Made by a program: the position numbers and the translations under genes
Part shown: in pieces, positions 49,656-62,515 of the stretch
Layout: each line of letters opens with the position of its first letter
Numbering within the stretch: position 1 is the first letter of the stretch
Assembly (NCBI GenBank): GCA_038380795.1
Contig: CM076262.1
Span: 1,270,121-1,334,120, forward strand
Origin: Pyrocephalus nanus
Lineage: Eukaryota; Chordata; Aves; Passeriformes; Tyrannidae
Direction of reading: 5' to 3'
Length of the DNA stretch: 64,000 nt
Notes under the pieces: generated by a model
What the model was told of the DNA's origin: nothing
Database searches by the model: none
What the model saw: the letters and a program-made list of their open reading frames with translations, nothing else

Positions 49656-52221
49656 TCAGAACTTAAAATTGCAATTTAGAGATTTAGCTACATTTTATCA
49701 ATTTGTAAATGAACAGCTAGTTAATACTGTTTATTAATCATTATTATTCATTAATTCTTGTTATTCATGTCTGGATCCTTCTTTATTCAACTGAACCAAG
49801 ATTACCTCAGAATGTGGACTAAGCTCACTAACCTTAGCTTGTATGGAGTGTCTTTACAAATAAATTACTTATTTGAAGCATATTTGTTTGTGGTGATTCA
49901 CTATGAATCCCAATGTTTTGCTTAGGATTTACTCACACATCATTAGGGTACCCCTGAAATGCTTTAATAAGAAATGTAATAACTATTGTACCTTTACATG
50001 ACAAATGGCAATTCAGCAGTGAACCCTTTCCTAGTGATACATACCAACTATCAGGAAATTTGTTTGTTGGCATGCCACACAGCCTGCACATATGTTGGAA
50101 ATATATCTGTCTCGTGGCATTCAAAAAGATTGGAAACAAAAGGGAGATATCCTCATTATGTGGCATGTTGCCTCCTTTATCAATGTCTGAGTGTGATGCC
50201 AGTTATGTTAGAGCATGATAAAAAATAAAAATACAGGTGCCCTTGGTAAATCCTCTTTTTTCTTTCCCTAAAAAACACAAGAGGTGAGGTAAATGGTTTA
50301 AAATGTATAGATTGTGCAGATGGGCAGATTCAACCATATCAAGAAAAATATGATTAGTTGCTATTCAATGCAGTGTTTTAATGCTCCATTGTGTTTTGTA
50401 CTGAGCTTTTTTCCCCAGTTTTCTCTTTTCATGTTCTGTTAGCAATTGGTGTAACTGATCCTCATGAACTATAGTCAATGGTGACAGTACCTGTAAGTGC
50501 AGATGTATATGGTTTCAGGATAAGACAAGCTTATATGTGTCTCACAAAAGACCATGTATCACAAAACCCAACTTTTTGCATTCTTTTTATTTTATTGGCC
50601 AAAATATGCAAGTGTTGGATTTTTAAATCAAATAAGAAACCATACCACAAGACACTATGCATCCCATTTGTACTATACATAATCTGAAGAGATCTGTGGT
50701 GTGGAGAACACAAAAAAAAGTGTTTTAAGCATGTTGGGAAATGCTTGTTCCTATGCCTCATTTACAGTCATATCTTTGTAGCGCTCTTCCTGAGAATTAA
50801 TATTATTAGAAACAGTATAAGTGGAGTCTATAAAGAGGGTTTAAAAGGATGACGAAGAAAATCACGTTTAAATTACTTTCCCTGTGTGACGACCAACACA
50901 TGGAGTGTCTAATAAGATCTTAAAATAATTTTTACAAAATAAATTTATTTTGATGTATAGTTCATATTTCCTTTATCTCAGGCATTGAAGTCAGCATGTT
51001 CTTTCAGTTAGTTTAATGTTTTTGTGCCTGATTATGATGCTGATGATTGTTGCTAGTCCTGCAAGCTGGTGTGTCTTTAGCCTGTGAAAGAAAAATGGCA
51101 CCGCCTGAAGCACCACAAAAGCAGCCCTTAGAGGCATTGTGCACCAAGGGCACTCCTCCTCTGCTCATGTGTTGGGTGGAGGAGAAAACAGGAAGAAAAT
51201 TTACAGTATGTTTGAAAAAACAATAGCTCACTGCCTTGCTCACAGTGGCCAGGTTTTCTGACTGCAGAGCATGTGGATGAAGATGGAGAACTTTTGAATG
51301 GAATTCACTTTTACATTCATTTCATTTCATCTCTCTAAGGTTGTTTACTAGCCCAGGTCTACTTTAGGAATCCCAGGGGACTTGCTCTCCTTTTTGCCAG
51401 TGAAATGAAAGGAACAGGCAACCTCATAGCACAGTGAGTGTTTACTGTGTGATAAAATTGGCCCTTCAGCCTCAACTCCCATTTCTAAACCCAATGTAGG
51501 AACCATATAAATTACTTAATAGTCACTGAATAAAGTCTGAAACTTTCTCTGTGATCTTTTCTAATTCCTTTAAGGTTCTACCAGCTCCCAAAGAAGTGGA
51601 AAACTTTAATTCTAATGGGAGGAGAAAGTTGAAACAATTAGAGACAGTGCAAACTAGAGTATACATCTAGCTGTGCTGGTGTCTTTGAGACATTAAAATC
51701 CCATGGAATTGGTAAATTGTGTCTCTTTGGGTCTAGATCCCACTTTATATCTCCAGCAGTTTGCAAGGCCTTTAAGACCAGTTCCCATTGTGCACTTTTG
51801 TGACATCTGTCCAGTCACCATAGAAAAGATGGCCCTGTATTTTGCATACATAGTGGGCTATGAATGATACACATTTCTGCATTAAGAAGCGTTGGATTCC
51901 TAACTTCTAACCAGCTTCCCAAGAGGGCTGTTTTTCCCTTTTCTACTGACTGGGGTTCTCATGATACAACTGTGCAGCACAAAGCATGCTTTTTCTGTGC
52001 TAGTGTGGAGAGCAGAAGTATGTAGCTATGCTACCCTGGTTCTTCTCCAGATGCATCCTGTTGCTAATGATCACTAAGTACAGGGTACTGAGCTTGTGCA
52101 CAATACTGTAAAAATTAATGTTTAATCATATCTCCTGTATGTTATCTAACTTGGCTGTCTTTTCACAGTATTGAGTTCTGCCATATGGTTATATCTAGAG
52201 GAATTTAGGGATTAGTGATTC
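49656..52221. other. Intergenic DNA, no gene recognised
   Basis: AT-rich unique sequence with ORFs of at most 80 codons. No repeat recognised. Confidence 0.55.
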
Positions 52222-52742
52222 CAGACTTTGAATACTTTGTCCAGGTCTGTGCCCCTCACTACAATAAATACTTTCTGGTGCTGGATCTTGTCCAGAGAAG
52301 GGCAATAAAGCTGTTGAAAGGGCTGGAGCACAAGTTCTATGACAAGCAGCTGAGAAAGCTGGAGTTGTTTAGCCTGGAGAAAATGAGGCTGAGGGGAGAC
52401 CTTATTGTTCTCTACAACTACCCAAAGGGAGATTTTAGCAAGGGGGAAGTTGACCTCTTCTCCCAGGTAACAGGCAACAGGGCAAGAAGAAATGGCCTCA
52501 AGTTGAGCATAGAGAAATCTAGGTTGGATATTAGGAAAAATTTCTTCACTGAAAGGGTTGTGAAATGTTGGAATAGGCTGCCAAAGGAAGTAGTTTAGTC
52601 ACCATCCCTGGAGATATTTAAAAGATGTAGATGTGGTACTTAGGGACAGGATTTATTGATGGACTTGACAGTGCTGAGTAAAGGGTTGGATTTGATGATC
52701 TTAAAGGTCTTTTCTAACCTAAATGATTCTATAATTCTATGA
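52222..52742 (+). mobile_element. CR1 LINE, 5'-truncated, sense orientation
   Basis: The end of ORF2 plus the 3' untranslated tail. An ORF covers 52215-52598 (127 codons) and keeps the CR1 C-terminal pattern (LDLVQRRAIKLLKGLEH, LFSLEKMRLRGDLIVLYNY, SRLDIRKNFFTERVVKCWNR, LPKEVV). The tail reads TTGGATTTGATGATCTTAAA, then CCTAAATGATTCTATAATTC. It is one of the better preserved tails here. The same tail type ends the deleted copy at 34421. Confidence 0.93.
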
Positions 52743-54268
52743 CTGGCCTGAGGGAGCTTGGGCAGAGTGAGGAATCTCAGTTGTCCAATTCCCTACTGGT
52801 CTTACTGGTAGAAGGACTTTTCTTCCACTAATAGTTGCAGAGAGCACTTAATAGAAATGGAATGTCTATAAAAATACAGTGTGTTCTTATTTGTCATTTT
52901 GCTTTCCCATTTCACGAGGAGGAAAGATCCTTTCTTAGATAAGGCATGATGAGCTAACTAAGGGGCACAGATAGCTTCTTGGCTCAAATGTGGAGGAAGC
53001 AGCACTGTGACCCCAGTTACATATTTTAATAGATTCCCAAGGAAGTCTTCTTCATAAGGTTCATATTTACTCACCCTAGCATAAAAGGCTGTTGCATTCA
53101 TTCTAAAGTAACTTTTAAATGTGTTTTTTCAACATGGTATGGATAGAATAATTAAGAAAATTATTCCACTAAGCTGACACAATACACACATAGTAGCTAT
53201 AGAAAATAATTATAAAAAATACTACTAATCCCTTGCATGGAGAGAAGATCTTATGCCAGGAAGAAGATCGCTGCCTCTTTCATCTTTAATAACTGAAGTG
53301 TGGCCCCTGGAGACTGAAGGTCACTGCATGTAATGTTTCATAATGTGATATGCAGTCCCAGCACACAATACTTCAGCCTGATCTCAGGGGCAGATGGCAG
53401 GAGTCACAGGTACAAATATACAATTTCATGCTGTTTAGATCAAGATGAAATGCTATGTGACGGCACCTGTTGTCTCTGAAGTCTTTGGAGATTTTTCCTC
53501 TGCATTAAAGATTAAGAGACTTATAGCTCAATAGATTGTTAGCCTGCATTCCTTTTTTTTGTTTTGTTTTGTTTTGTTTTGTTCTGTTATTTTTTTGTTA
53601 TTTTTCTCTGTCTCTCTTCAAGTAATTTCTACCACCACAAATACATTTTGAGGTGACTGGGACAATTTTACTGAAATGAAGTCTTGAAGATATTAAACTC
53701 CTAAAAATATCACAAAAAGCAGTGGTAGAGTAGAGGAATGACATCAGAATAAAAGCCCATACTGGCAAACGTCCATTTAAATGCCTGCACTGGCTGATAC
53801 GTGATGTGAATAGTTATTTGTTTGGTTTGGGCTCTGACTGGTCAGGGGCCCTGTGCACAGGTCTGCCTGGCTGCAGTGCAGAAGAGGTGGGGCAGAAGTG
53901 CTCATCTAGGGTAAAAAATGGAGCTGTGGGCTGGAGGACAGGAGCAAAAGTGGGGAAAAGAAACCAAAGGGGCTGTGAGTACAGTGTCTAGGAACCAGAG
54001 ACTTCTACAGGGCACTACAGAGCCAGAAGCCCACATGGTGTGGGTAAAAAACTTTTGTGGAAGGATAGGCCATGAATGTACATCAAGCCATGACTGTAAC
54101 AGGGGAGCCTCTGGAATGTGCATGAAAGTAGTTCTACTACATTTAGAATAATTTTTAACAACTATGAATAGTGAGTATGATTTGCAGCTGTCCTGCTGAG
54201 CTTTGACCAAATCTATATGATCAAATTCCTAGATGAGATCAGTGTAACTACCGCTCATTATAAACATT
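52743..54268. other. Intergenic DNA with (TTTTG)n
   Basis: No gene called. A (TTTTG)n simple repeat occupies about 53553-53600. The stretch 53810-54130 is GC-richer and carries ORFs on both strands without recognisable features. Confidence 0.5.
53553..53600. repeat. (TTTTG)n simple repeat
   Basis: Five or so TTTTG units follow a run of eight T and end in the variants GTTCTG and GTTATTTTTTTG. Confidence 0.9.
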
Positions 54269-54738
54269 TGTGCCTGGCTGACCTAGGCTGACTGCCAGAT
54301 GCCAACCTGGCTGCTCTTGCACTCCCCCTCCACAATAGGACAGGGGGAACAAAATAAGACAAAAGCCCATGGGTTGAGAGAAGGACAGAGAGATCACACC
54401 AGTTATTGTAACAGACAAAATAGACTCTACTTGGGGAAGATTAATTTAATTTATTGCCAATTAATGGAGTTCTTCACCAACTTCTCAAATGTGAATCTCT
54501 GATCTGGGTGTTGGCCAGGCTGTCTTCCACTTCTTTTTGTTCCTCCCTTCCTCTCTGTCAGGCATTTTGCCCTTCCTTAGATCTGTTTCCTTGAGGTGTC
54601 ACCACCGTTGTGCCCGAGGGGATTGGCCGTGCCCTGCAGGAGCCAGCTGGAACTAGCTCTCTCTGGCCTGGAGCAGCCCTGGCCTGTCCTCACAGACCCT
54701 GCTCTGCAGCCTGCATGGGCAGCACCTGGGAACATACA
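54269..54738 (-). mobile_element. Avian ERV solo LTR or fragment, antisense
   Basis: The left end reads TGTGCCTGGCTGACCTAGGC, then GCCAGATGCCAACCTGGCTG and AGGACAGGGGGAACAAAATA. These match, in reverse complement, the 3' end of the 47167-48278 LTR type (GGTGCCT..CATCCAGCC..GGTCAACCC). TTTAATTTATTGCCAATTA corresponds to the AATAAATT poly(A) region. The right part (GGAGCCAGCTGGAACTAGCT, CTCTGGCCTGGAGCAGCCCT, ending AACATACA) fits the 5' end of a shorter related LTR. No clear target duplication. The right boundary is approximate. Confidence 0.7.
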
Positions 54739-57127
54739 CCCCGGGCAGTAAGGGGTTTGAGTACTTACATAAAGATTAGGGCTTAAAAACAAATGTCAAA
54801 ACAAGATTGATTCAACAACAATGGTCCTAAGAACAGTAATACTGCGTAGAAATGAAGTAAACATTTTTACTGGTAACTATCAGGCAAAAATTTGGGATAT
54901 TCACAGCTGTTAGAAGACCAAGTGGTTGGGCACAGAGTTTGTGGTTATGTACTGTCCTAAAATTTCAGACAATTACCTGAGTAATTGAGCTGCTTAAACA
55001 TGCTTATTTATGACCATTTAAGATCTTTTACATTTCCAAGAAATCTGCACGAGGCTTTTACCTTTGGCAGCCCTCATGGCCTTCCAGATTGGCAATGGCA
55101 AGTGAGATGGCACACCGAAACACATCTCTAATGATGGTCATGTTCTACAGTCAGGGATCTGAATCTGACCTGGGACATCTGGTGTCTTTCCTGCTATAAA
55201 AAGAAGGAAGGAGTGACTACCTAACTCTACAGCCAGCCTGCTGCTGTGTTTCATGTGCATTGTAAATTAGAAAACAGTTTGACAATGAAAGTAATAACGT
55301 GTTTGAATATTGATGCAAAAATGGTGTAAAGGAAACAAGATCTTTGGCATATCCTGCTTGCTGCACAAGGTGCTTTCCACATCCCATCCATTAAGCAAGA
55401 TGTGATCACCTCTCAAGGGCTGTCCTACTTTCGGTCCTCCCAATACTCAGGCATTCACTTTGCTTTGTTTAATAGCCTGACTAATAAACTTGGTTTGCTT
55501 TCTTATTCTTATTGTACAGTGAATTAGTAACAAGGATGACTTGCTCATCCCTGAATTTGCCTGTGCTTCCTCTACAAAGCCTGGGTAAGCCTTCAATTAT
55601 TTTTCATCTTTCAATGAAGGTCTTTGAAAACAAAAATTCAATATGAATGTCAAAAAGCTCTGCAGTGTGTGAGGTGTGTTGTGTATGCACCATTTGGTAG
55701 AAGTGGTCAGCATATATTTTACATTCCCTTTCAAAGATAAATATGTTGCAGGCCTCACATCATTGAAGAAGATTTTTCATTCTCAAACTGACTACTAGAG
55801 CTAAACATTCATTTAATTCAAGAGACAAAAGAAAAGGAAGACTACACGGAACTTTATTTAAAGCACCTTATTGTTGTTTTTCTGAGTTATTCTATTATTG
55901 GAAATTTGTTATTTGAAATTCTGTTACTGAAAATAATTGCATTTATTGTCAGAGAACAGTTACTACTTGCATCTACACTGCATCACTACAGACAGGTAAA
56001 TCCTTTATTAACGAAATGAAGTTGGTGATGGCAAATATAAAAGCAAATATAAAAGTCAAGAGATTTCAAACTCAGTTCATGTCACATAAACAAAACAAAT
56101 GCTGCTGAAAACAAAGCCTAAAAAAATTGTCAAGTTTAAAAATACGAAAAGCAAGCTCATCTAGCTGTGAATCTACCCAATAAATTGCACATTTCACTAT
56201 AAATCCTGTAAAGAGCATGGGATGCAAGCATGTAGAAAGGCTGCATGTTTTGTGGAGATCTATTGCAGTTCTCAGTCTAACCAAAACCCAAAATTGCTCT
56301 GCCATATGCTAATTTTCTGAATGTGGACAGAAGCTGCCTGAAATACCTTGCAGATGCAATATTGTGTTTTGCTAATGTTTCTTCTGCATCAGGAAAGCAG
56401 CCTCAAGCTATTGAATTAATGCTAGATACTAGATCAGCATTTTCTGTACTACCTTGATTTACTTACTTGCTGCTTTCTGAGCCTAGGGAACATCTGTGGG
56501 AGGAATTTAATACCTGTTTTTGACTTTCTTCATGTGAATCTCAAATTGGTACACACTATTGCCTGATACATTCACAACTGTGAATAACCATATTTACACT
56601 CTCGGGCAGAGGATTCTGGATTGCATCTGCTAGTTCAGGAGTTAGTGGCTGCTCAATGACTTCAGAGTCCTGAGTAAGGGTTTCAGTGTCTGCTGTTGTA
56701 AAGGCAGTACAATCACCCCCCACATACACACTTTTCTTTGCAAAAAGATTTGCCTGCTAAAATAAAAGCCAATCAAATATGATGCTTGGATACAAATGAC
56801 ATCCCATTAGAAATGGAGAGTTTTTACTCCCCCCAAGGCAAATGAACCAAAAAGACTGTCAGTATCTGTCTAGTTTTATAGATATAGACCTAGGGTGAAT
56901 GAGAATCATTTACAGGTATGAAAATCCTTCTAAAGGCATTGCAGAACAAATTTGTTTTTCATTTCACTTCTAAGTTATAGTATGTGAACTATTACGTTAT
57001 TAGGACAGCAGATACCTGACAGTATTTTTTGCACCGAACTGTTTGCTTCTGCTTGGTTTTATATATGCAGGAGAGATTTGTATTCCATGCAATTAAAAAT
57101 ACTTGTAATTGTTTAGTTTTATCTTGG
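54739..57127. other. Intergenic DNA, no gene recognised
   Basis: AT-rich unique sequence. The ORF at minus 56072-56305 has no recognisable features. Confidence 0.55.
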
Positions 57128-59046
57128 TCATAGAATCACAGAATCATGGAATCAAAGAATATGCTGAGTTGGAAGGGACTCACAAGGATCATCAAGTACA
57201 ACCCTTAGCCCTGCACAGGACTATTCCCAGGAATCACAGTACATGCCTGAGAGTATTGTCCAAATGCTTCTTGAACTCTGTCAATCTTGGTTGTGTGACC
57301 ACTTCCCTGGGGAGCCTGTTCCATCAACCAATCCCCCTCTGGGTAAAGAATCTTTTTCTAATGTCCGACCTAAACCTCCCCTGACACAATTTCAGACCAC
57401 TCCCCCAGGACCTGTCACTGGTCACCACAGAGAAGAGATCAGCACCTGCTCCTCTTCTTCCTCTAACAAAGAAGTTGTGGACTGAAATGAGGTCTCTCCT
57501 CAGCCTCCTCTTCTCCAGAGCAAGTGCCCTCAGTCACTGCTCATACAGCTTCCCCTCTAATTTGCTGTGGTCTTTCTACAGGGTCTCCTTGCCTTCGAGG
57601 GAGTCAACAGCTTCTCCCAATTTTATATCATCTACAAACTTGCTTTCTATCCCTTCCAGTCCTGCGTCCAAGTAATTTATGAAGATGTTAAAGAACACTG
57701 ATGAAGATGGAGCCCTGTGGAACCCCACTAGTAACAGTCACCAGTCTGATGTTACCCCATTCACTCTTACCCTCTGTGGTTGACCCAAGAGCCAATTGCG
57801 CACCCACCATGTGATGTGTTTATCCAGCTGTGTGCTTCACATTTTATCCAGAAGGATCCTGAGAGAGAAGGTATCGAAAGCTTTATTGAAATCCAAAGAG
57901 ATTACATCAACTGGCTTCCCTTCATCAAGTAGGTGGGTTACCTTGTCATAAAAGGACATCAGGTTTGACAAACAGGAGTTTTCTCTCATGAAGCCATGCT
58001 GGCTGTGACCAATGATTGCGTTGTCTTTCAAGTGTTTTTTAATACCTCCCAAGAATAATCTTCATAACTTTACCAGGCACAGAATTGAGACTGAAAGGCC
58101 TGTAGTTTTCAAAGTCCTCCTTCTTTCCCTTGAAATTTTGCCATCTTCCAGTCAGCTGGGACCTCTCTGGATTCCCCAAACTGCTCAAAAGTCATAAAGA
58201 GAGGTTTTGCAATTACATCAGTGGGCTCCTCGATGATTCTGGGATGAATCCCATCAGGCCCCATAGATTTGTTGGGATTCAGTTGGAGCAACAGATCTTG
58301 CACAGTTTCAGGGTCGACTGGGAGTTGATCATTCTTGCAGCCACGGTCCTCCAGCTCAGGACACCCGTGTTGAAGACAGAGGCAAAGAAAATGTTAAAGA
58401 CCTCTGCCTTGTCTCTGTCCCTGTTTTTGAGGTGATCATCCTCATCCTGTAACATGCCAGTGACATTTCTATACTGCCATTGCCATTTGAAAAAACTCTT
58501 TTTGCTGTCCCCCTCATTTCTGGCAGCTTTAACTGCAGCTGAGTTTTGGCCACACAAATTTTCTTCCTACAGTGGCAAGCAGCATCTCTGAATTCTATCT
58601 ATATGACTTGACCTTGCTTCCACTGGGCATGCACCTTCCTTTTTTTGCCTCATTTCCAAGAGAAGATCCCTGCTCAGATAACCTGGCTTTCTGCCTCACC
58701 TGCTTGACTTCCAACATTTGGGAATTTCTCCTGTACACTTAGGAGGTGACATTTAAAAAGTGACCAGCAATGATGGACCCCAGCACCTGCAAAAAACAAT
58801 TTGTCAGGGTACCTTACTAATTCCCTCAGCAGCCTGAAGACTGGTCTCATGTCCAGAGCTGAGGATTCACTGGCACTTTTCTTGCTGTCAGCAGGATCTT
58901 AAACTTGATCACTTCATGGTCACTGTTTTTAAGACAGCCACTAATCTGTACTTCACTCAAGAGATCCACTCTGTTGACAAACAGCAGATCAAGGAGGGCG
59001 TTTTTCCAAGTTGGCTCCCTTAGGACCATTTCTGTAAAGTTGTCAT
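57128..59046 (-). mobile_element. CR1 LINE, 1.9 kb, from endonuclease C-terminus to 3' tail
   Basis: The most complete CR1 here. The plus strand starts with the antisense tail TCATAGAATCACAGAATCAT and GGAAGGGACTCACAAGGATC. Minus-strand frames carry recognisable ORF2 blocks in order: endonuclease end (58847-59029, with NALLDLLFVNRVDLLSEV and SDHEVIKFKIL), linker (58279-58557, KSFFKWQWQ, AEVFNIFFASVF), RT finger (58109-58303, NPNKSMGPDGIHPRI, VPADWKMA) and RT motif A (57837-58052, VISLDFNKAFDT). Several stops and frameshifts separate them, so it is dead. It is 5'-truncated near 59046. Confidence 0.95.
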
Positions 59047-61271
59047 CTAGATGGTGTGTAAGACTTTTAAAAGCTTACTGAGACACATGAAACTGATTAA
59101 CTGTGCTGCATTATTCCTTTGTAACTTTGTAAAGTGTCCTGCCAGACAATTGGCTGTCTATATTTTTTGGTGACTCAAAACTTTTGAGGACTGCAGTGAA
59201 ACCTTACCAGTCAATGCCTTGCTGTGAGCATATTTTTTTTTGTCTTAGGTCTTTTATCACAGGATGCAAAGTTGATTAAGAATTATGTTCCAGTTACTTA
59301 ACTCTCTAGATCATTGATTTGTAAACTCTCAGGCTAGTCCTGGATTGCTATTGTGGACAACACTAAGACAAGTATTCTTTGTTTTTATCTCATAGTTGTG
59401 ATAAATTACTCCTCTGATTATGGACTTCTTGTCCAGTGGTAGAAGAACCACTGAAACTGATTAAAAAAACCGACTGAAGAGAACATAGAAAATGTGATGT
59501 GGCCAGGCTTACAGATCAACGGCACAGAGGGAACTTTTGGTTTGACATACTCATTTAAGAGAAATTAAAAAAAATGCCTGATAATCCAGTGGTTAAATGT
59601 TCTCAAATATCTTGACTACTTTTTAGTACAGTTCTTCATTCTAAAAAACAATTTTTCCTTACAAGATGGATGCATGATATCAGGTGTTCTTTGATTCACT
59701 GTCATAGAAATGATACAGGCAAAATGTGCAGTTGTTCTACACTGGATGCACTGGTATGCACTCAATACTGAAGGTGAGGCTGCTCTAAAATTTTGCTGCA
59801 TGAAGGTCACATTATGGAACAATAGCCATCTGTTGCACTGTCATTCCAATTTGTTCTTTTCCCTAATTCATTGTAAGAACTTGTGAGTAACACCATAGTG
59901 CCATTTAACCTTGCAGATCATCTTCTGATAAGATCCCTTCAGGAAGGGATCAGACATAGTGCTTATGTTACCATTCATTTTCAGCAACCATAAGTGAACT
60001 CTCCTTTGCGTGTTCTGTGAAGCTGGAAGAGTTAGCCTCTGACAATCATAAAATATATCCCCAGGATTTGAAGCTTTGATCAGAGAGAAGTATTGTAGGA
60101 AATTGACTGTGTGCACTTTTTAAGATGGTGGAGGAATTAAATGCTTCATGTGCATGTTTGGGAAAGGTTTACTGAAGGTGATCTAGGAGAGCCTTGAAAA
60201 CCTTTGCTGCTGATTTGCTCTCTTCCGAGTGAGGTAATTCAAAAGGGAGAATGAAAAACCCAACACTTCACTCTGGATAATTCCAGTATTTTTAATTGAT
60301 TGTCAACTGCTCAACTTCTGGGACTAGGGAGCACGAGCACTCATTCCTACCTTATCCTCAAATGAGTGCCCAAATCTCAAAATGACAGCGCTGGTTCCTT
60401 CCTTATCTACTCCTTGTTGATTCCAAGACTACTGATGCCTTCTTTTTACACTAATTTTGCTTTGGCAGAAGGGGTGAAGAGCAATTTTAACCAATTGTTT
60501 TTGTATTCTGGGAATGTTTGAAACCTGTCAGCTGGAAGGCAGCCTAAATTGCATTTTTCACCTTCTAGATGAGTGATGCAGTGCTATTCTGAAGAATATG
60601 CTATATTCTTCAGACATATAGCACTGATGCTATAGGTCTCCTTCAGGCCTAGTTTCAAACACAGGTGTGATCAATTAAGCAGCTACTACTAGAAAAGGGC
60701 TCAGGCTTTGTAGAAGAGTGGCAGAATAAAGTCACCTGCTTCCTGATGGTTTGTTTTGATAGACTTTTTTTGGCAATACCTGGGCAGGTATTGCAGGCTT
60801 ACTTTCTATGTGGTGTTTGAGGTGTCAGACTCCAACAATTTGCTCAGTACAGGAGTCTTAAGGTTTGAAGGTACATAAAAGTCACAGAACGTATTAGAAA
60901 TGAAAGCTTTTAATTATGCTGGACATTCCCTAGCCTATTGCCATCAGTGGTAGAGAAGTGACAGCAATATGCATGGGAATGCCAAATGTAATTAAAAATG
61001 CTGGTTTCAAGTAGAAACTGTGATTTTTCTGACACATGCAGTCACAGCCTCTAAATGGATCTCATCCCATTTCAAGGCTGACAAGTTACCTGAGCCTCAG
61101 GAGGAGAGAATCAACTAGGATAAAATAAGAACTGTGCCAAATCTTTGCTCTTTGAAATTCACACTACAGCATACTCTGAAGTCTAAAGATGTTCCATTCA
61201 CACATCCTCCAACTGGCAGTAAGCTGGGATAGTGTTTTGCCATGGAACAAAGATAGTGCTCTTTGCCCATG
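59047..61271. other. Intergenic DNA with two perfect short palindromes
   Basis: No gene recognised. Perfect inverted repeats lie at 59932-59951 (9-bp arms) and 60588-60614 (11-bp arms). The ORF at minus 59868-60116 is without known features. Confidence 0.5.
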
Positions 61272-61842
61272 TGTAGTGGGTTGACCTTGATTGGATACCA
61301 GGTGCCCACCAGGCTGCTCTATCACTTGCCTTTCTAGCCAGATAGGGGATAGAGAATAAGATGGAAAACAATTTGTAGGTTGCAATAAGGCTGTTTACTA
61401 AAGTAAGAGCGGAAGTTCACCTGCGCACAAGTGAAGAGAAAAATAATAAGGTTTATCCTCTGGTTCCCATTAGCAAACAATGTTCAGTCACTTCCCAGGA
61501 AATAGGACTTCAACACTCATAGCAGTTTCTCAGCAGGCAGACAGATGTAAACAACAAATGCCCCACTTTCCTCCTCCTTTCCTTGGTTTTATTTCTGAGC
61601 TAACATCATATGGTATGGAATATCCCTGTGATTAGTTTGGATCAGCTGGCCTACTTGTGTCCACTCCCCAGATCTTGCCCTCGGTTTGGGGAAGGGACAT
61701 TACAGTGCTAATGCTGTGCCAGTGCTGCCCAGCAGTAGCCAAAACACTGGTGTGTTATCACCTTTTTAGCTACCAGGGCAAAGCTCAGGACTGTGAGGGC
61801 TGCTACGGGACAATGAACTCCAGCTTAGCAGGAGCCAATACA
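61272..61842 (-). mobile_element. Solo LTR of an avian endogenous retrovirus, 571 bp
   Basis: It starts TGTAGTGGGTTGACCTTGAT and ends GCAGGAGCCAATACA, with short inverted termini TGTA(G/T)TGG. Orientation is minus: the left end matches in reverse complement the 3' end of the 47167-48278 LTR, while the right end with GTGTTATCACC, AGCAGTAGCC and AACTCCAGC resembles the 5' part of the LTR fragment at 17597-17862. TTTTATTTCTGAGC near 61590 gives a minus-strand AATAAAA. No internal viral sequence and no clear target duplication. It directly abuts a CR1 on the right. Confidence 0.82.
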
Positions 61843-62515
61843 CCTAGGGGCCCTGGTTGACTGCAAGTTGAATATGAGTCAGCAGTGCCCTGGCATCCAG
61901 GAGGGCCAGCCATGTCCTGCTGGGCATCAGGCAAAGCATCGCCAGCTGGTCAAGGGAGGTGATTGTCCTACTCTGGTCTGCACTGGTGTGGTCTCACTTT
62001 GAATATTGTGTGCGGTTTGGGGCACTGCAGTGTAAGAGAGATATTAAGCTCTTAGAGAAAGACCAAAGGAGGGCAACAGAGATGGGGAAGGCCCTGAGGG
62101 GAAGCCGTACAAGGAGCAGCTGAGTGCACTCGCTCTGGAGAAGAGGAGGCTGAGGAGAGACCTCATTTCAGTCCACAACTTCTTTGTTAGGGGAAGAAGA
62201 GGAGCAGGTACTGATCTCTTCTCTGTGGTGACCAGTGGCAGGATCCAAGGGAATGGCCTGAAATTGTGTCAGGAGAGGTTTAGTTTGGATGTTAGAAAAA
62301 GATTCTTTACCCAGAGGGGGATTGGTTGATGGAACAGGCTCCCCAGGGAAGTGGTCACACAACCAAGCCTGACAGAGTTCAAGAAGTGTTTCGATGATAT
62401 TCTAAGGCATATACTGTGATTCTTGGGGATGGTCCTTTGCAGGGCTAAGGGTTGTACTTGATGATCCTTGTGGGTCCCTTCCAACTCAGCATATTCTTTG
62501 ATTCCATGATTTTGT
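61843..62515 (+). mobile_element. CR1 LINE, 5'-truncated, same subfamily as 57128-59046
   Basis: It starts immediately after the LTR with CCCTGGTTGACTGCAAGTTG, runs through GGTCAAGGGAGGTGATTGTC, GAAGAGGAGGCTGAGGAGAG and GAACAGGCTCCCCAGGGAAG, and ends with the tail TTGTACTTGATGATCCTTGT and ATTCTTTGATTCCATGATTT. The tail matches, in reverse complement, the left end of the 57128-59046 copy. The last 350 bases or so of the two look nearly the same in translation of the opposite strand. Frames are broken. Confidence 0.93.

Noticed and set aside
52215..52598. 127-codon plus-strand ORF as a host gene
   Set aside because: It is the CR1 ORF2 C-terminus followed by a CR1 3' tail.
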